Below the pieces are notes generated by a model, which had not been told where the DNA came from, did not search any database, and saw nothing but the letters and a program-made list of their open reading frames with translations. Below, piece after piece: positions 44,878 through 54,516 of a stretch of DNA of 64,000 bases. The DNA lies in contig NZ_CP076456.1 in assembly GCF_018866305.1 (NCBI RefSeq), positions 2,976,001 through 3,040,000 of the forward strand. Direction: 5' to 3'. The DNA is from Arthrobacter sunyaminii. Its GTDB lineage: Bacteria; Actinomycetota; Actinomycetes; Actinomycetales; Micrococcaceae. Made by a program: the position numbers and the translations under genes. Positions within the stretch are counted from its first letter, which is position 1. Each line of letters starts with the position of its first letter.

Positions 44878-45704
44878 ACTTCCTGACCGAACTTTTGGAC
44901 AATCCCGGAATCACCAAGGCTTTGCCGGAATCCATTCTGGAAACCCTGCAGATGGTGGGCATCTCCGGCCTTGTCACGCTGCTCATCGGCCTTCCGCTGG
45001 GTATTTTCCTGCACACCAGTGCACCCGGAGGCCTGCGCCCGCTGCCCGTCACCAACCGGATTGTCAGCGGCGTCATCGTGAACATCACCCGTTCCATTCC
45101 GTTCGCCATCCTGATGGTGACGCTGATCCCGCTGGCCCGCATCATCACCGGCACCTCCATCGGACCGATCGCCGCCTGCGTGGCCCTGAGCATCGGCACC
45201 ATCCCCTTCTTCGCCCGGCTGGTGGAAACCGCGCTGCGTGATGTGTCAGGCGGCAAAATCGATGCCGCCCTGGTCATGGGGTCCACGAAGATGCAGATCG
45301 TCTCCAAGGTCCTGCTTCCGGAAGCGATGCCGGGACTGGTTGCCGCGCTGACCACCACGATGGTCACCCTGGTGGGCTACTCCGCCATGGCCGGCATCGT
45401 GGGCGGCGGCGGGCTGGGCCGGCTGGCCTACAACTACGGTGTCCAGCGCTTCGACAGCGGCGTCATGATCGTCACCATCATCGTGATCGTGGCCATTGTC
45501 CAGGTCATCCAGATTGCCGGCGACATGGTGGCCCGCCGCGTGGATCACCGCTCGGCCGACGGCGGTGCCAGGCGCCGCCGCCGGACCGCTGCCGCCGGCG
45601 CCCCCGGTGCCGCTGCCCTCGATGTCAGCGTTGTTGCGCCGCCCGCCGGCCCGGACCACGTCCCCGGCCGCAGCGTCCAGGACACAGCGGACATCCGCCG
45701 CTGA
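44874..45704 (+). CDS. metI: Methionine ABC transporter permease MetI
   Basis: A 276-residue membrane subunit with five predicted helices and the EAA-like coupling loop (ALVMGSTKMQIVSKVLLPEA). The last 50 residues after AGDMVARRVDHR are Ala/Arg/Pro-rich and go beyond the usual 220-residue family length. Immediately downstream of metN. Confidence 0.92.
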   Translation: MNFLTELLDNPGITKALPESILETLQMVGISGLVTLLIGLPLGIFLHTSAPGGLRPLPVTNRIVSGVIVNITRSIPFAILMVTLIPLARIITGTSIGPIAACVALSIGTIPFFARLVETALRDVSGGKIDAALVMGSTKMQIVSKVLLPEAMPGLVAALTTTMVTLVGYSAMAGIVGGGGLGRLAYNYGVQRFDSGVMIVTIIVIVAIVQVIQIAGDMVARRVDHRSADGGARRRRRTAAAGAPGAAALDVSVVAPPAGPDHVPGRSVQDTADIRR

Positions 45705-45840
45705 CCATTGAAGTTTTTCCCGCCGTCCCGCTGCCTTGCCGGCCGCGGTCCGGACCGGAATCTGCAGCCAGTAGCCGCTAGCTGCCCACTGTCCGGGTTG
45801 GATGTCTTCCGGCCCGGGTTCCCTGAAAGGAACGCACCCG

Positions 45841-46680
45841 ATGCGTAAATCACTGACTCTCGTTGCCACCGGTGTGGCCGCTGCCCTGGCGCTGTCCGCC
45901 TGCGGAGGCTCCGACACCTCCAGCGAATCCGTTGACAGTCTGGATCCGGCAAACCCGGTAACCCTGACGGTGGGTGCCAGCCCGCTGCCGCACGCGCAGA
46001 TCCTCCAGTACGTCGCCGACAATCTGGCGGCCGATGCCGGCCTCGAGCTGGAAATCAAGGAATTCGACGACTACGTCACTCCGAACATCGCCCTGGATGA
46101 CGGCTCGCTGGACGCGAACTACTACCAGCACCTGCCGTACTTCGAGTCCCAGGTCGAGTCCCAGGGCTACGACTTTGAGCACGGCGCCGGCGTCCATGTG
46201 GAGCCGTACGCCGTCTTCTCCGAAAAGCATGAGGACATCTCCGCCGTCGGCGACGGCGCCCGCGTGGCCATCACCAACGACCCTTCGAACCAGGCCCGCG
46301 CGCTGACGCTGCTGGAAGAAGCCGGCCTGCTGGAGAACGTTGAAGACGACGCTTCGGTGCTGGCCCTGACGGACGAGCAGAACCCCAAGGGACTGGACTT
46401 CGTTGAGAACCAGCCGGAACTGCTGGTCAATGACCTCAGCGATCCCACCGTGGACCTGGCCATTCTGAACGGCAACTACATCCTGGCCGCCGGCCTGAGC
46501 ACCGACGACGCCCTGCTGGTGGAATCCGTCGAAGAGAACCCGTACGCCAACTTCCTGGCCTGGAAGACCGGCAACAAGGACGCCCGCATCGACAAGCTCG
46601 AAGAGCTGCTCCACTCCCCCGAGGTCTCTTCCTTCATCGAGGAAACCTGGCCCAACGGTGACGTCACTGCTGCTTTCTAG
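45841..46680 (+). CDS. metQ: Methionine-binding lipoprotein MetQ
   Basis: A 279-residue secreted binding protein. The signal peptide ends in lipobox LSAC (Cys 21), so it is lipid-anchored outside the membrane. NlpA-type motifs include VGASPLPHAQILQYV, EIKEFDDYVTPNIALDDGSL and DANYYQHLPYF. ATG at 45841, 136 bp after metI, with AAAGGA upstream. The earlier in-frame start at 45802 would bury the signal peptide. Confidence 0.95.
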   Translation: MRKSLTLVATGVAAALALSACGGSDTSSESVDSLDPANPVTLTVGASPLPHAQILQYVADNLAADAGLELEIKEFDDYVTPNIALDDGSLDANYYQHLPYFESQVESQGYDFEHGAGVHVEPYAVFSEKHEDISAVGDGARVAITNDPSNQARALTLLEEAGLLENVEDDASVLALTDEQNPKGLDFVENQPELLVNDLSDPTVDLAILNGNYILAAGLSTDDALLVESVEENPYANFLAWKTGNKDARIDKLEELLHSPEVSSFIEETWPNGDVTAAF

Positions 46681-46705
46681 GCACTGACTGCCGCCCGCTG
46701 AACAA

Positions 46706-46749
46706 CGAAAAACCCCGCCCCTCCCGAAAGGAAGAGGCGGGGTTTTTCG
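46706..46749. terminator. Bidirectional terminator between metQ and hemL
   Basis: Bases 46706-46719 pair with 46736-46749 (14 bp, includes ACCCCGCC/GGCGGGGT). A run of five T's is at the distal side in the plus direction, five A's at the other. It closes both converging operons. Confidence 0.85.
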
Positions 46750-46761
46750 TGGCTCGGGCCG

Positions 46762-48096
46762 TTACGGCTGTGCGTCAGCCGCAGCCTTGGCGGCCGCCGG
46801 AAGCGCAGCGTAGATGCGTTCCATGGCGGCGTCGTCGTGCGCGCCGGACAGGAACCAGGCCTCGAAGACCGACGGCGGCAGGTACACGCCGCTCTCCAGC
46901 ATCGAGTGGAAGAACGGCTTATACCGGAAGGACTCCTGCGCCTGGGCCTGCTCGTAGTTATGCACGCCCGTGTCCGAGGTGCCGAAGGCAACGCTGAACA
47001 GGTTTCCGGCTCGCTGGATGCTGTGGTCCACGCCGGCGTCAGTCAGTGCAGCGGAAACCGCGGCGGAGAGCTCGGCGCTGCGGGCATCCACAGTGGCATA
47101 GACCTCTGCGGTGGCAGCCTTCAGCGTGGCGACACCGGCGGCCATGGCGATTGGGTTACCCGACAGGGTACCTGCCTGGTAGACCGGGCCCAGCGGAGCC
47201 AGGTAGTCCATCACGTCGGCGCGGCCGCCCAGTGCGGCCACGGGCATCCCGCCGCCAATGACCTTGCCGAAGGTGAACAGGTCCGGCGTCCAGCCTTCCT
47301 TCGCGCCGGTCAGGCCCCAGTAGCCGGCTGGTCCGGTACGGAACCCGGTGAGGACCTCGTCCAGGATGAGCAGGGCGCCGTTTTCTGCGGTGATGCGGGA
47401 CAGGGCGGCGTTGAATCCCGGCTCCGGGGTCACCACGCCCATGTTTGCGGGCGCTGCCTCGGTGATGACGGCGGCAATGTTCGCGCCGTGCTCAGCGAAG
47501 GCCTTTTCGACCGCATCCACATCGTTGTACGGCAGCACCAGCGTTTCAGCGGCGGTGGCTTCGGTGACGCCGGCGGACCCGGGCAGGGCCAGGGTGGCCA
47601 GGCCGGAGCCGGCAGAGGCCAGCAGCCCGTCCAGGTGGCCGTGGTAGCAACCGGCGAACTTGATGACCAGGTTGCGGCCGGTGTAGCCGCGGGCCAGCCG
47701 GATGGCGGTCATGGTGGCTTCGGTGCCGGTGGAGACCATGCGCAGGCGCTTCACGCCCGGCACCCGGTCCATCACCAGCTGCGCCAGTTCGGCTTCGGCG
47801 GGGGTGGACGCACCGAAGGACAGTCCGTTGTCGACGGCGGCGTGCACCGCGGCCAGCACGTCCGGGTGGGAGTGGCCCACCAGGGCGGGCCCCCACGAGC
47901 AGACGAGGTCCACATACTCGCGACCCTCGGAGTCCGTGATGTACGGGCCCTTGGCGGAGACCATGAACTTGGGCGTGCCGCCTACGGAGCCGAAGGCCCG
48001 GACCGGGGAGTTCACGCCGCCGGGCATCAGGGCCCGGGCACGGTCAAAGAGTTCTTCGTTGGACGACGGTGAGACAGGTGAGACAGGTGAGGACAT
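46762..48096 (-). CDS. hemL: Glutamate-1-semialdehyde 2,1-aminomutase HemL
   Basis: A 444-residue PLP enzyme converting glutamate-1-semialdehyde to 5-aminolevulinate. Family stretches include [39 protein letters not shown] and the PLP-Lys strand [18 protein letters not shown]. It ends the hem transcription unit; its start touches the hemB stop. Confidence 0.96.
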   Translation of the reverse strand: MSSPVSPVSPSSNEELFDRARALMPGGVNSPVRAFGSVGGTPKFMVSAKGPYITDSEGREYVDLVCSWGPALVGHSHPDVLAAVHAAVDNGLSFGASTPAEAELAQLVMDRVPGVKRLRMVSTGTEATMTAIRLARGYTGRNLVIKFAGCYHGHLDGLLASAGSGLATLALPGSAGVTEATAAETLVLPYNDVDAVEKAFAEHGANIAAVITEAAPANMGVVTPEPGFNAALSRITAENGALLILDEVLTGFRTGPAGYWGLTGAKEGWTPDLFTFGKVIGGGMPVAALGGRADVMDYLAPLGPVYQAGTLSGNPIAMAAGVATLKAATAEVYATVDARSAELSAAVSAALTDAGVDHSIQRAGNLFSVAFGTSDTGVHNYEQAQAQESFRYKPFFHSMLESGVYLPPSVFEAWFLSGAHDDAAMERIYAALPAAAKAAADAQP

Positions 48097-49079
48097 TACT
48101 TGCTTTCCTTCAGCCAGGCCGCCAGCTCGGTGGCCCAGTAGGTGAGAATCATGTTTGCGCCGGCCCGCTTGATGCCCAGCACGGACTCTTCGATGGCCCG
48201 GCGGCGGTCAATCCAGCCGTTGGCGGCGGCAGCTTCAATCATCGCGTACTCGCCGGAGATCTGGTAAGCGCCCACCGGGACCGGAGACATGGCGGCCACG
48301 TCGGCCAGCACGTCGAGGTAGCTCATGGCCGGCTTGACCATTACCATGTCCGCACCTTCTTCAAGGTCCAGCTCAACCTCCAGCAGGGCTTCGCGGCGGT
48401 TGGCCGCCTCCATCTGGTAGGTCCTGCGGTCGCCTTTGAGCTGGGAATCAACGGCTTCGCGGAAGGGGCCGTAGAACGCCGAGGCATACTTCGCGGCGTA
48501 GGCGAACAGGGACACGTCCTGATACCCGGCGGTGTCCAGTGCATGGCGGATCACGGCGATCTGCCCGTCCATCATGCCGGACGGGCCCAGTACGTGGGCA
48601 CCGGCGCGGGCCTGCTCCACAGCCATCCGGCCGTAGATTTCCAGGGTGCTGTCATTGTCCACGACGCCGTTTTCGTCCAGGACGCCGCAGTGCCCGTGGT
48701 CGGTGAATTCGTCCAGGCAGACGTCGCTCATGATGACGAGGTCATCGCCCACTTCCTCGCGGACGGCGGCTATGCCGCGGTTGAGGATACCGTTCGGATC
48801 GGTCCCGGCGCTGCCGACGGCGTCGCGCTCGGCGGGGATGCCGAAGAGCATGATGCCGCCCACCCCCAGCTCAACCGCTTCCGCGGCGGCCTTCTTCAGG
48901 GAATCCATGGTGTGCTGGACGACGCCGGGCATGGAGGTGAGCGGATTGGGCTCGGTGATGCCCTCGCGGACAAAGGCGGGGAGGATCAGTTCGGCCGGAT
49001 CCAGCCGGTATTCGGCGGTCAGCCGCCTCATGGCAGGTGTGGTGCGCAGCCGGCGGGGACGGTGCTGGGGGAAGCTCAT
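48096..49079 (-). CDS. hemB: Delta-aminolevulinic acid dehydratase HemB
   Basis: A 327-residue porphobilinogen synthase. Catalytic lysine regions [20 protein letters not shown] and [16 protein letters not shown] are present. The metal loop reads [14 protein letters not shown]: Cys, Asp, Cys where zinc enzymes have three Cys, so the metal may not be zinc alone. It overlaps hemL by one base. Confidence 0.95.
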   Translation of the reverse strand: MSFPQHRPRRLRTTPAMRRLTAEYRLDPAELILPAFVREGITEPNPLTSMPGVVQHTMDSLKKAAAEAVELGVGGIMLFGIPAERDAVGSAGTDPNGILNRGIAAVREEVGDDLVIMSDVCLDEFTDHGHCGVLDENGVVDNDSTLEIYGRMAVEQARAGAHVLGPSGMMDGQIAVIRHALDTAGYQDVSLFAYAAKYASAFYGPFREAVDSQLKGDRRTYQMEAANRREALLEVELDLEEGADMVMVKPAMSYLDVLADVAAMSPVPVGAYQISGEYAMIEAAAANGWIDRRRAIEESVLGIKRAGANMILTYWATELAAWLKESK

Positions 49080-49111
49080 GGATAAATCTGCCTTCCGGTA
49101 ATGACGGGGAA

Positions 49112-49987
49112 CTAGTTTGTAGGACCCGTAGACGTAGCAATAACGAGGGCCTGCGCTATTCCCTCGGGCGTGGGTTGGTTTGCCACAGCATCGGGCGGGC
49201 AGCCCAGCTCAACCATTTGGGCAGCCGTGCTGTCTCCAATGGCAACCAGCAGTGTGCCCCGCGGAACGGGTGCGCACAACCGCAGGAAGCGGCGAACGAT
49301 GCTGGGCGAGGTGAGCACGACGGCGCGCGGACCGGCCGGTGCGGCGCCGAGGAAGTCCTGTGCGGTGATCAGCGGAGCCGTTCCGTCAGCGCCGGTGTCG
49401 GCTGCGGGCGTAAAGCGGACGCCCGGGGCGGGATAGTCCACGGTGCAGTAGGCCGTGACGGCGCGGACGTCCCAGCCCAGCGATGTGAGGTTGTCGCGGA
49501 GCGCCGGATCGGCCAGGTCCGCCTGCGGCAGCAGGATGCGCAGTGCCCCGCCCTCGGGATCCGAATCCTGAGGGTGCGGCCAGGTTTCAGCCAGCCCGCG
49601 GGCGGAATGATCCCCCTCGGGCATCAGGTCCACGGCCAGACCGGTGTCCTCCAGCGCCCTGCGGGTTCCGGTACCGACGGCGGCGATCCGGGTTCCGGCA
49701 GGCACGGCGGATGCCGCCGCCACCCCCAGGGCGGCGCAGCGGCGCACCATGGCGCGCACGGTGGTCACGCTGGTGAAGATCACCCAGGCAAACCGTCCGG
49801 AGCGCAGGGACACGAGCGCCGAGTCCAGCTCACTGGTGTCAGCGGGAAACTGGAAATCAATCAGCGGCAGGAGCGCCACGGCAGCACCGCGGGATTCCAG
49901 TTCGGCGGTCATTGCCGCGGCCCGGTCCGGGCTGCGCAGCAGGACCACGTTCAGCCCCGCCAGTTCCCGGAGTTTAGCCCCGCTCAT
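49112..49987 (-). CDS. hemD: Uroporphyrinogen-III synthase HemD
   Basis: A 291-residue two-domain protein of the poorly conserved HemD family, which closes hydroxymethylbilane to uroporphyrinogen [40 protein letters not shown], and near the end [15 protein letters not shown] and [14 protein letters not shown] (the conserved G.T.A motif) support the call. Gene position between hemC and hemB agrees. Confidence 0.88.
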   Translation of the reverse strand: MSGAKLRELAGLNVVLLRSPDRAAAMTAELESRGAAVALLPLIDFQFPADTSELDSALVSLRSGRFAWVIFTSVTTVRAMVRRCAALGVAAASAVPAGTRIAAVGTGTRRALEDTGLAVDLMPEGDHSARGLAETWPHPQDSDPEGGALRILLPQADLADPALRDNLTSLGWDVRAVTAYCTVDYPAPGVRFTPAADTGADGTAPLITAQDFLGAAPAGPRAVVLTSPSIVRRFLRLCAPVPRGTLLVAIGDSTAAQMVELGCPPDAVANQPTPEGIAQALVIATSTGPTN

Positions 49988-50011
49988 CTCAGCTGTTTCC
50001 GGAAGGCAGCA

Positions 50012-50968
50012 TTAGCTGACCGCCAGGTCCGTCAGGGACGCGGCACCGGCGGCAAGCAGATCTTCTGCCAGGCGGACGCCCAGGGCACGGGCGCCGTCTT
50101 CGTCCAGCTCCGCCGTAGCCGCGGAACGCAGCATCACCTTGGCACCGTCGTCGCTGCAGACCACGGCCTCCAGATGCAGGCGAACCTCAGTCACAGTGGC
50201 CAAGGCACCAATGGGTGCGGTGCAGCCGGCTTCCAGCCGGTTCAGCAGCGCGCGTTCCGCAGTGACCGTCAGGCGGGCGGCGTTGTTGTCATAGGCAGCC
50301 AGTGCCCGGCTCAGCGGTCCTTCGGCGGCGTCAGCGGTCCGGCACTCCACTGCCAGGGCCCCCTGGCCGGGAGCGGGCAGCATGACGGAGGGGTCCAGGA
50401 ATTCCGAGACCATCTCCAGCCGGCCCAGGCGCGCCAAACCTGCGGCCGCCAGCACGACGGCGTCAAGGTCGCCGGGAGCGCCTTCCACCAGGCCGGCCAC
50501 ACGGCCCAGGCGGGTGTCCACGTTGCCGCGGATATCCACTACCTCCAGGTCCGGACGGGCGGCACGCAGCTGTGCGGCCCGGCGCGGAGAGCCGGTGCCC
50601 ACGCGGGCGCCTTCCGGCAACTGCGCCAGGGTCAGGCCGTCGCGGGCGCAAAGCGCGTCACGGACGTCCACCCGGCCCGGGATGGCCCCGATGGTCAGGC
50701 CGTCCGCTGCTCCGGTGGGCAGGTCCTTGAGGGAGTGGACGGCTACGTCGCAGTCTCCGCGCAGCAGCGAGTCCCGCAGTGCGGCCACGAAGACACCGGT
50801 GCCGCCAATCTGGGACAGGGCGGCCCGGTTGATGTCCCCTTCGGTCCGCACCCGGACCAGTTCGACGTCGAAACCGCCCAGTTCGGAGAGCGCGTTGGCC
50901 ACTGTGGTGGTCTGGGTGACGGCCAGGGCGCTGCCCCGGGTGCCGATCAGGACGGGCGAATGCGCCAC
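50012..50968 (-). CDS. hemC: Hydroxymethylbilane synthase HemC
   Basis: A 318-residue porphobilinogen deaminase. It begins IGTRGSALAVTQT, has SLKDLPTGAADGL and the cofactor-binding loop NRLEAGCTAPIGALA with the dipyrromethane cysteine. GTG start at 50968 overlaps the hemH stop by one base. Confidence 0.95.
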   Translation of the reverse strand: MAHSPVLIGTRGSALAVTQTTTVANALSELGGFDVELVRVRTEGDINRAALSQIGGTGVFVAALRDSLLRGDCDVAVHSLKDLPTGAADGLTIGAIPGRVDVRDALCARDGLTLAQLPEGARVGTGSPRRAAQLRAARPDLEVVDIRGNVDTRLGRVAGLVEGAPGDLDAVVLAAAGLARLGRLEMVSEFLDPSVMLPAPGQGALAVECRTADAAEGPLSRALAAYDNNAARLTVTAERALLNRLEAGCTAPIGALATVTEVRLHLEAVVCSDDGAKVMLRSAATAELDEDGARALGVRLAEDLLAAGAASLTDLAVS

Positions 50969-52164
50969 TACTGCACACCCACCGTGGAATCGGCGCCTGC
51001 GATCGTCGGCTTTTCGCCGCGCAGGTTCGCGCAGCAGCCGGGGCGGCAGACGTCGTACCAGGGGCCCAGCGGAGTCACGGCGGGACGGTCGGCAATGTTG
51101 TTCTCGACGGTGCGCTCGCAGAGCAGATCCACCAGTCCTGCGACGAAGGTGTCGTGGATGCCCGGGGTGGGCGTGCGGTGGGCTGCCAGGCCCAGTTCTT
51201 TGCAGGTGTCCATGGCTTCGGTGTCCAGGTCCCAGAGGACTTCCATGTGGTCGCTGACAAAGCCCAGCGGCACAATGACGACGCCCTGGACGCCCTTGGC
51301 GGGCAGTTCCGCAATGGCGTCATTGATGTCCGGTTCCAGCCACGGCGTGTGCGGGGATCCGGAACGGGACTGGTAGACAAGCTGCCAGTCGAGCCCGGCG
51401 GCTTCCGGGATGCGGTCGATGATGGCGCGGGCGTTGGCGAGGTGCTGCGCCACGTAGGCGCTGCCTTCCTCGAACTCGCGGTCGCGCGGGCCGGACGCTT
51501 CGGCGTCGGCAGTGGGGATGGAGTGCGTGGAGAACAGGATTTCAATCTTCCCGTCCGTCTTGCCCTCGGCGGCCAGCTGTTCGCGGACCTGGGCGAGGGA
51601 ATCGCGGACGCCCTCGACAAACGGTTCCACAAACCCGGGGTGGTCGAAGTACTGGCGGACCTTGTCCACCTGCAGCTTTTTATCCAACCCGGTCGCCAGC
51701 AGGTTCATGCCCAGGTCCTCGCGGTACTGGCGGCAGCTGGAGTAGGAGGAGTACACGCTGGTGGTGACCATCAGCAGGCGGCGGTAGCCGGTGTCATACG
51801 CTTCCTGCAGCACGTCCTTGATGTAGGGGGCCCAGTTCCGGTTTCCCCACAGGACCGGGGTGTCAATGCCGCGGCGCTTCAGCTCAGCCTCGAGGGCTGC
51901 CTTCAGCGCACGGTTCTGCTCATTGATGGGGCTGATGCCGCCGTTGGCGCGGTAGTGGGTGGCCACTTCCTCCAACCGCTCGTCCGGGATCCCCCGGCCG
52001 CGGGTGACGTTCCGCAGGAACGGAATGACGTCTTCCTGTCCTTCGGGGCCGCCAAAGGAGGCCAGCAGGATCGCGTCGTAGTGCTTGGGGGCCATGCGTC
52101 CGTTCTCGTCAACGCCGTCAAGCGGGTTGAATGCTGCGGACTCGCTGGAGGGCTCAGATGTCAT
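50968..52164 (-). CDS. hemH: Coproporphyrin/protoporphyrin ferrochelatase HemH (CpfC type)
   Basis: A 398-residue ferrochelatase. ILLASFGGPEGQEDVIPFL opens the core; the catalytic histidine is in LFSTHSIPTADA, and GFVSDHMEVLWDLDTEA follows. With HemQ present, the substrate is most likely coproporphyrin III. Ends with a cysteine group (DVCRPGCCANLRG) seen in many actinobacterial CpfC proteins, possibly an iron-sulfur site. Confidence 0.95.
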   Translation of the reverse strand: MTSEPSSESAAFNPLDGVDENGRMAPKHYDAILLASFGGPEGQEDVIPFLRNVTRGRGIPDERLEEVATHYRANGGISPINEQNRALKAALEAELKRRGIDTPVLWGNRNWAPYIKDVLQEAYDTGYRRLLMVTTSVYSSYSSCRQYREDLGMNLLATGLDKKLQVDKVRQYFDHPGFVEPFVEGVRDSLAQVREQLAAEGKTDGKIEILFSTHSIPTADAEASGPRDREFEEGSAYVAQHLANARAIIDRIPEAAGLDWQLVYQSRSGSPHTPWLEPDINDAIAELPAKGVQGVVIVPLGFVSDHMEVLWDLDTEAMDTCKELGLAAHRTPTPGIHDTFVAGLVDLLCERTVENNIADRPAVTPLGPWYDVCRPGCCANLRGEKPTIAGADSTVGVQ

Positions 52165-52880
52165 TTCAGTACCTCGGCAACTTCCGCGGCGTCGATGCGC
52201 CGGCCGGTGTAGAAGGGGATTTCTTCGCGGACGTGGTTACGGGCTTCGGTGGAGCGCAGGTGACGCATCATGTCCACCAGGTCAACCAGGTTGGGAGCTT
52301 CCAGCCCCAGGATCCATTCCCAGTCACCGAGGGCAAAGGAGGCAACAGTGTTGGCCAGGACCTGCGGGAATTCGCGTCCCAGCATGCCGTGGTCGCGCAG
52401 CATCTTGCCGCGTTCCTCGGCCGGCAGCAGGTACCACTCGTACGAGCGGACAAACGGGTAGACACAGATCCAGGCTTCGGGATCAATGCCCCGGGCGTAG
52501 GACGGCCAGTGATTCTTGGAGAACTCCGCATCGCGGTGCACACCCATGGCAGACCAGGCAATTTCGGTTCCGGCGAAGAGGCCGGAGCGGCGGATGTCGC
52601 GGACGGCTGACTGCAGGTCTTCGGCGCGGCCGCCGTGCAGCCACACCATGACGTCGGCGTCGGCCCGCATGGCAGAGACGTCATACAGCCCGCGAAGGGT
52701 GACATGGCGCTCTGACAGTTTCTCGGTCAATGCCTCGAAGGCTTTGACGTTTTCCTCGGAATCGGCAGCTGCACCTGATGCCCCACCCGTCGCGGACCGC
52801 TTGAAAACGGTCCAGAGGGTAAAGAACTGTTCTTCGGTGGCGGCTGTTTCTGCGGTGCTCTGACCCATGGGCTCACTCAT
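52161..52880 (-). CDS. hemQ: Coproheme decarboxylase HemQ (ChdC)
   Basis: A 239-residue Cld-fold enzyme that oxidatively decarboxylates coproheme III to heme b with peroxide. Conserved VYPFVRSYEWYLLPAEERGK and RDHGMLGREFPQVLANTVAS include the catalytic Tyr and heme-binding His region, and a late EWILGLEAPNLVDLVDMMRH fits. Coupled to hemH (4-bp overlap). It marks the coproporphyrin-dependent branch. Confidence 0.95.
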   Translation of the reverse strand: MSEPMGQSTAETAATEEQFFTLWTVFKRSATGGASGAAADSEENVKAFEALTEKLSERHVTLRGLYDVSAMRADADVMVWLHGGRAEDLQSAVRDIRRSGLFAGTEIAWSAMGVHRDAEFSKNHWPSYARGIDPEAWICVYPFVRSYEWYLLPAEERGKMLRDHGMLGREFPQVLANTVASFALGDWEWILGLEAPNLVDLVDMMRHLRSTEARNHVREEIPFYTGRRIDAAEVAEVLK

Positions 52881-52954
52881 GATTAACAGTCTGCCCTTCC
52901 GGGCAGGCTTAGGCGAAATACTCCACTTCTACTTCTTGTAGAAAGTGGTCAAGA

Positions 52955-54514
52955 TCACTGCCGGTCCAGTTGGTCCACCAGTCCGGCAATCCGGGTGCGC
53001 GTATCGGCCGTGACGGCGGCCAGACCGGTGCCGGCCAGCCAGGCCCCCACCACTTCCAGCCCGGCAACCTTCTCCACGGCGGCGCGGACCGCCGCGACCC
53101 GGTCGCGGTGCCCGACGGCGGCGGAAGGCAGGGCGCCGACCCACCGCACCACGTCCCAGCCCACCACGTCGTCCACCCCCAGCGGAACCTGGAGGAGCAC
53201 CGAGGCGTCGGCCAGGGCCTGGGCAAAAAGATCCTCGTCGTCGCGCTCCACCGGACTTGGCCGTGCTGCGGCAGCGGCATCGGCTGCGCTCAGGGCCCGC
53301 CCGTAGGAGAGCCGCAGCACGTGCGTTCCCGGTCCGGTGGAGTCGGCAAGCCACTGCCATTTTGCAGTGGCGTGAGTCAGGGCCTTGGCGTCAACGGCAT
53401 CAACGTCCGCCGCAACGAGCACTCCGGTGCCGCGCGGGTGGGCATCCAGGTCCGGCTGGTCCACTACGAGGGTGACGAGGGCGACGCCGGGCCCGGGGCC
53501 CGGGCGGGCGGCTGCCAGTTCCGGAACGGTGCCTGCCAGCAGGTCCGCAGCGCAGGGGCCGTCCGTTGCCATAACCAAACTGTCTGCGGCGATTGTTTCC
53601 GCCTCGGGCGCCTGGTCTCCGGCGACCGAGACCGTCCAGCCGCTGCCGCTGTGCCCCACGGCCGTGACGGCCGCTCCGGTGCGGACATTTACGCCCAGCG
53701 CAAGCAGGTCCTTCTCCAGGGCACGGGTGAGCATTCCCATTCCTCCGGCCAGCCCGGCGACGGCGGATCCGGCAGGTGCTGAGGCCCGTATGGAAGCCAC
53801 CGCCCCGGCCAGGGACCCGTGCTTGGCGAGGGCGGTGCGGAGTCCCGGAGCCACTGAGTCCACGTCCAGCACGTCCGGATCCGAGGAGTACACGCCGCCC
53901 ACCACAGGCGCAACGAGGCGGCGCAGCACCGCGTCGCCCATGCGGGCGCGGACCACTTCGCCCAGGCTCACAGTTTCCCGGCGGGCCAGGCTACCCACGG
54001 GCAGCACCTTGTCCAGTGCCGCCCTCGCGGAACCCGTGCGTCCGATGGCCTGGACAATTTCGGGTGCGCGCGGATCCGCGGGAATACCGAGCAGACCGCT
54101 CTGCGGCATCCGCTGGGCGGCCGCAGCGGTGTCCTCGCCGGCCAACTGCAGCCAGGCGCCGTCCCGGTTGGGCTGGACGACGGCGTCGCCCAGCCCCAGT
54201 TCCTCAATCAGCTCGGGCACGGCACGGGACCGCGTAGCGAAGGATTCGGCGCCGCTGTCCAGGGTCAATCCCGCAACGGAATGCGCGCCAACACAGCCGC
54301 CAAGCTCGGTTCCCGCCTCCAGCAGGGTTACGGATATGCCGCTGCGGGCCAGGTCCCGGGCGGCGATCAGGCCGGAGATGCCGCCGCCCACCACCACTGC
54401 AGTTCTAGGGGCAGGTCCGGGCGCTTCCGGAACAGCGTCGGGAACGGCTTTCCGTGCGGTCGGGAAATGGGACAGGGCAGCGGGCAAATGAGGAAGAACC
54501 GGACGGTGCGGCAT
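52955..54514 (-). CDS. hemG: Coproporphyrinogen III oxidase / protoporphyrinogen oxidase (HemG/HemY, CgoX)
   Basis: A 519-residue FAD-dependent oxidase. The dinucleotide motif AVVVGGGISGLIAARDLARS is at about residues 37-57; GGVYSSDPDVLDVDSVAPGL and a C-terminal WDVVRWVGALPS region follow. In this pathway it oxidises coproporphyrinogen III. ATG at 54514 was chosen, two bases past the hemE stop; the frame begins 52 codons earlier, inside hemE. Confidence 0.92.
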   Translation of the reverse strand: MPHRPVLPHLPAALSHFPTARKAVPDAVPEAPGPAPRTAVVVGGGISGLIAARDLARSGISVTLLEAGTELGGCVGAHSVAGLTLDSGAESFATRSRAVPELIEELGLGDAVVQPNRDGAWLQLAGEDTAAAAQRMPQSGLLGIPADPRAPEIVQAIGRTGSARAALDKVLPVGSLARRETVSLGEVVRARMGDAVLRRLVAPVVGGVYSSDPDVLDVDSVAPGLRTALAKHGSLAGAVASIRASAPAGSAVAGLAGGMGMLTRALEKDLLALGVNVRTGAAVTAVGHSGSGWTVSVAGDQAPEAETIAADSLVMATDGPCAADLLAGTVPELAAARPGPGPGVALVTLVVDQPDLDAHPRGTGVLVAADVDAVDAKALTHATAKWQWLADSTGPGTHVLRLSYGRALSAADAAAAARPSPVERDDEDLFAQALADASVLLQVPLGVDDVVGWDVVRWVGALPSAAVGHRDRVAAVRAAVEKVAGLEVVGAWLAGTGLAAVTADTRTRIAGLVDQLDRQ

Positions 54515-54516
54515 GG

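Noticed and set aside
49037..51376. 779-residue plus-strand frame across hemD, hemC and hemH
   Set aside because: It is a GC-rich shadow of three well-supported minus-strand genes.
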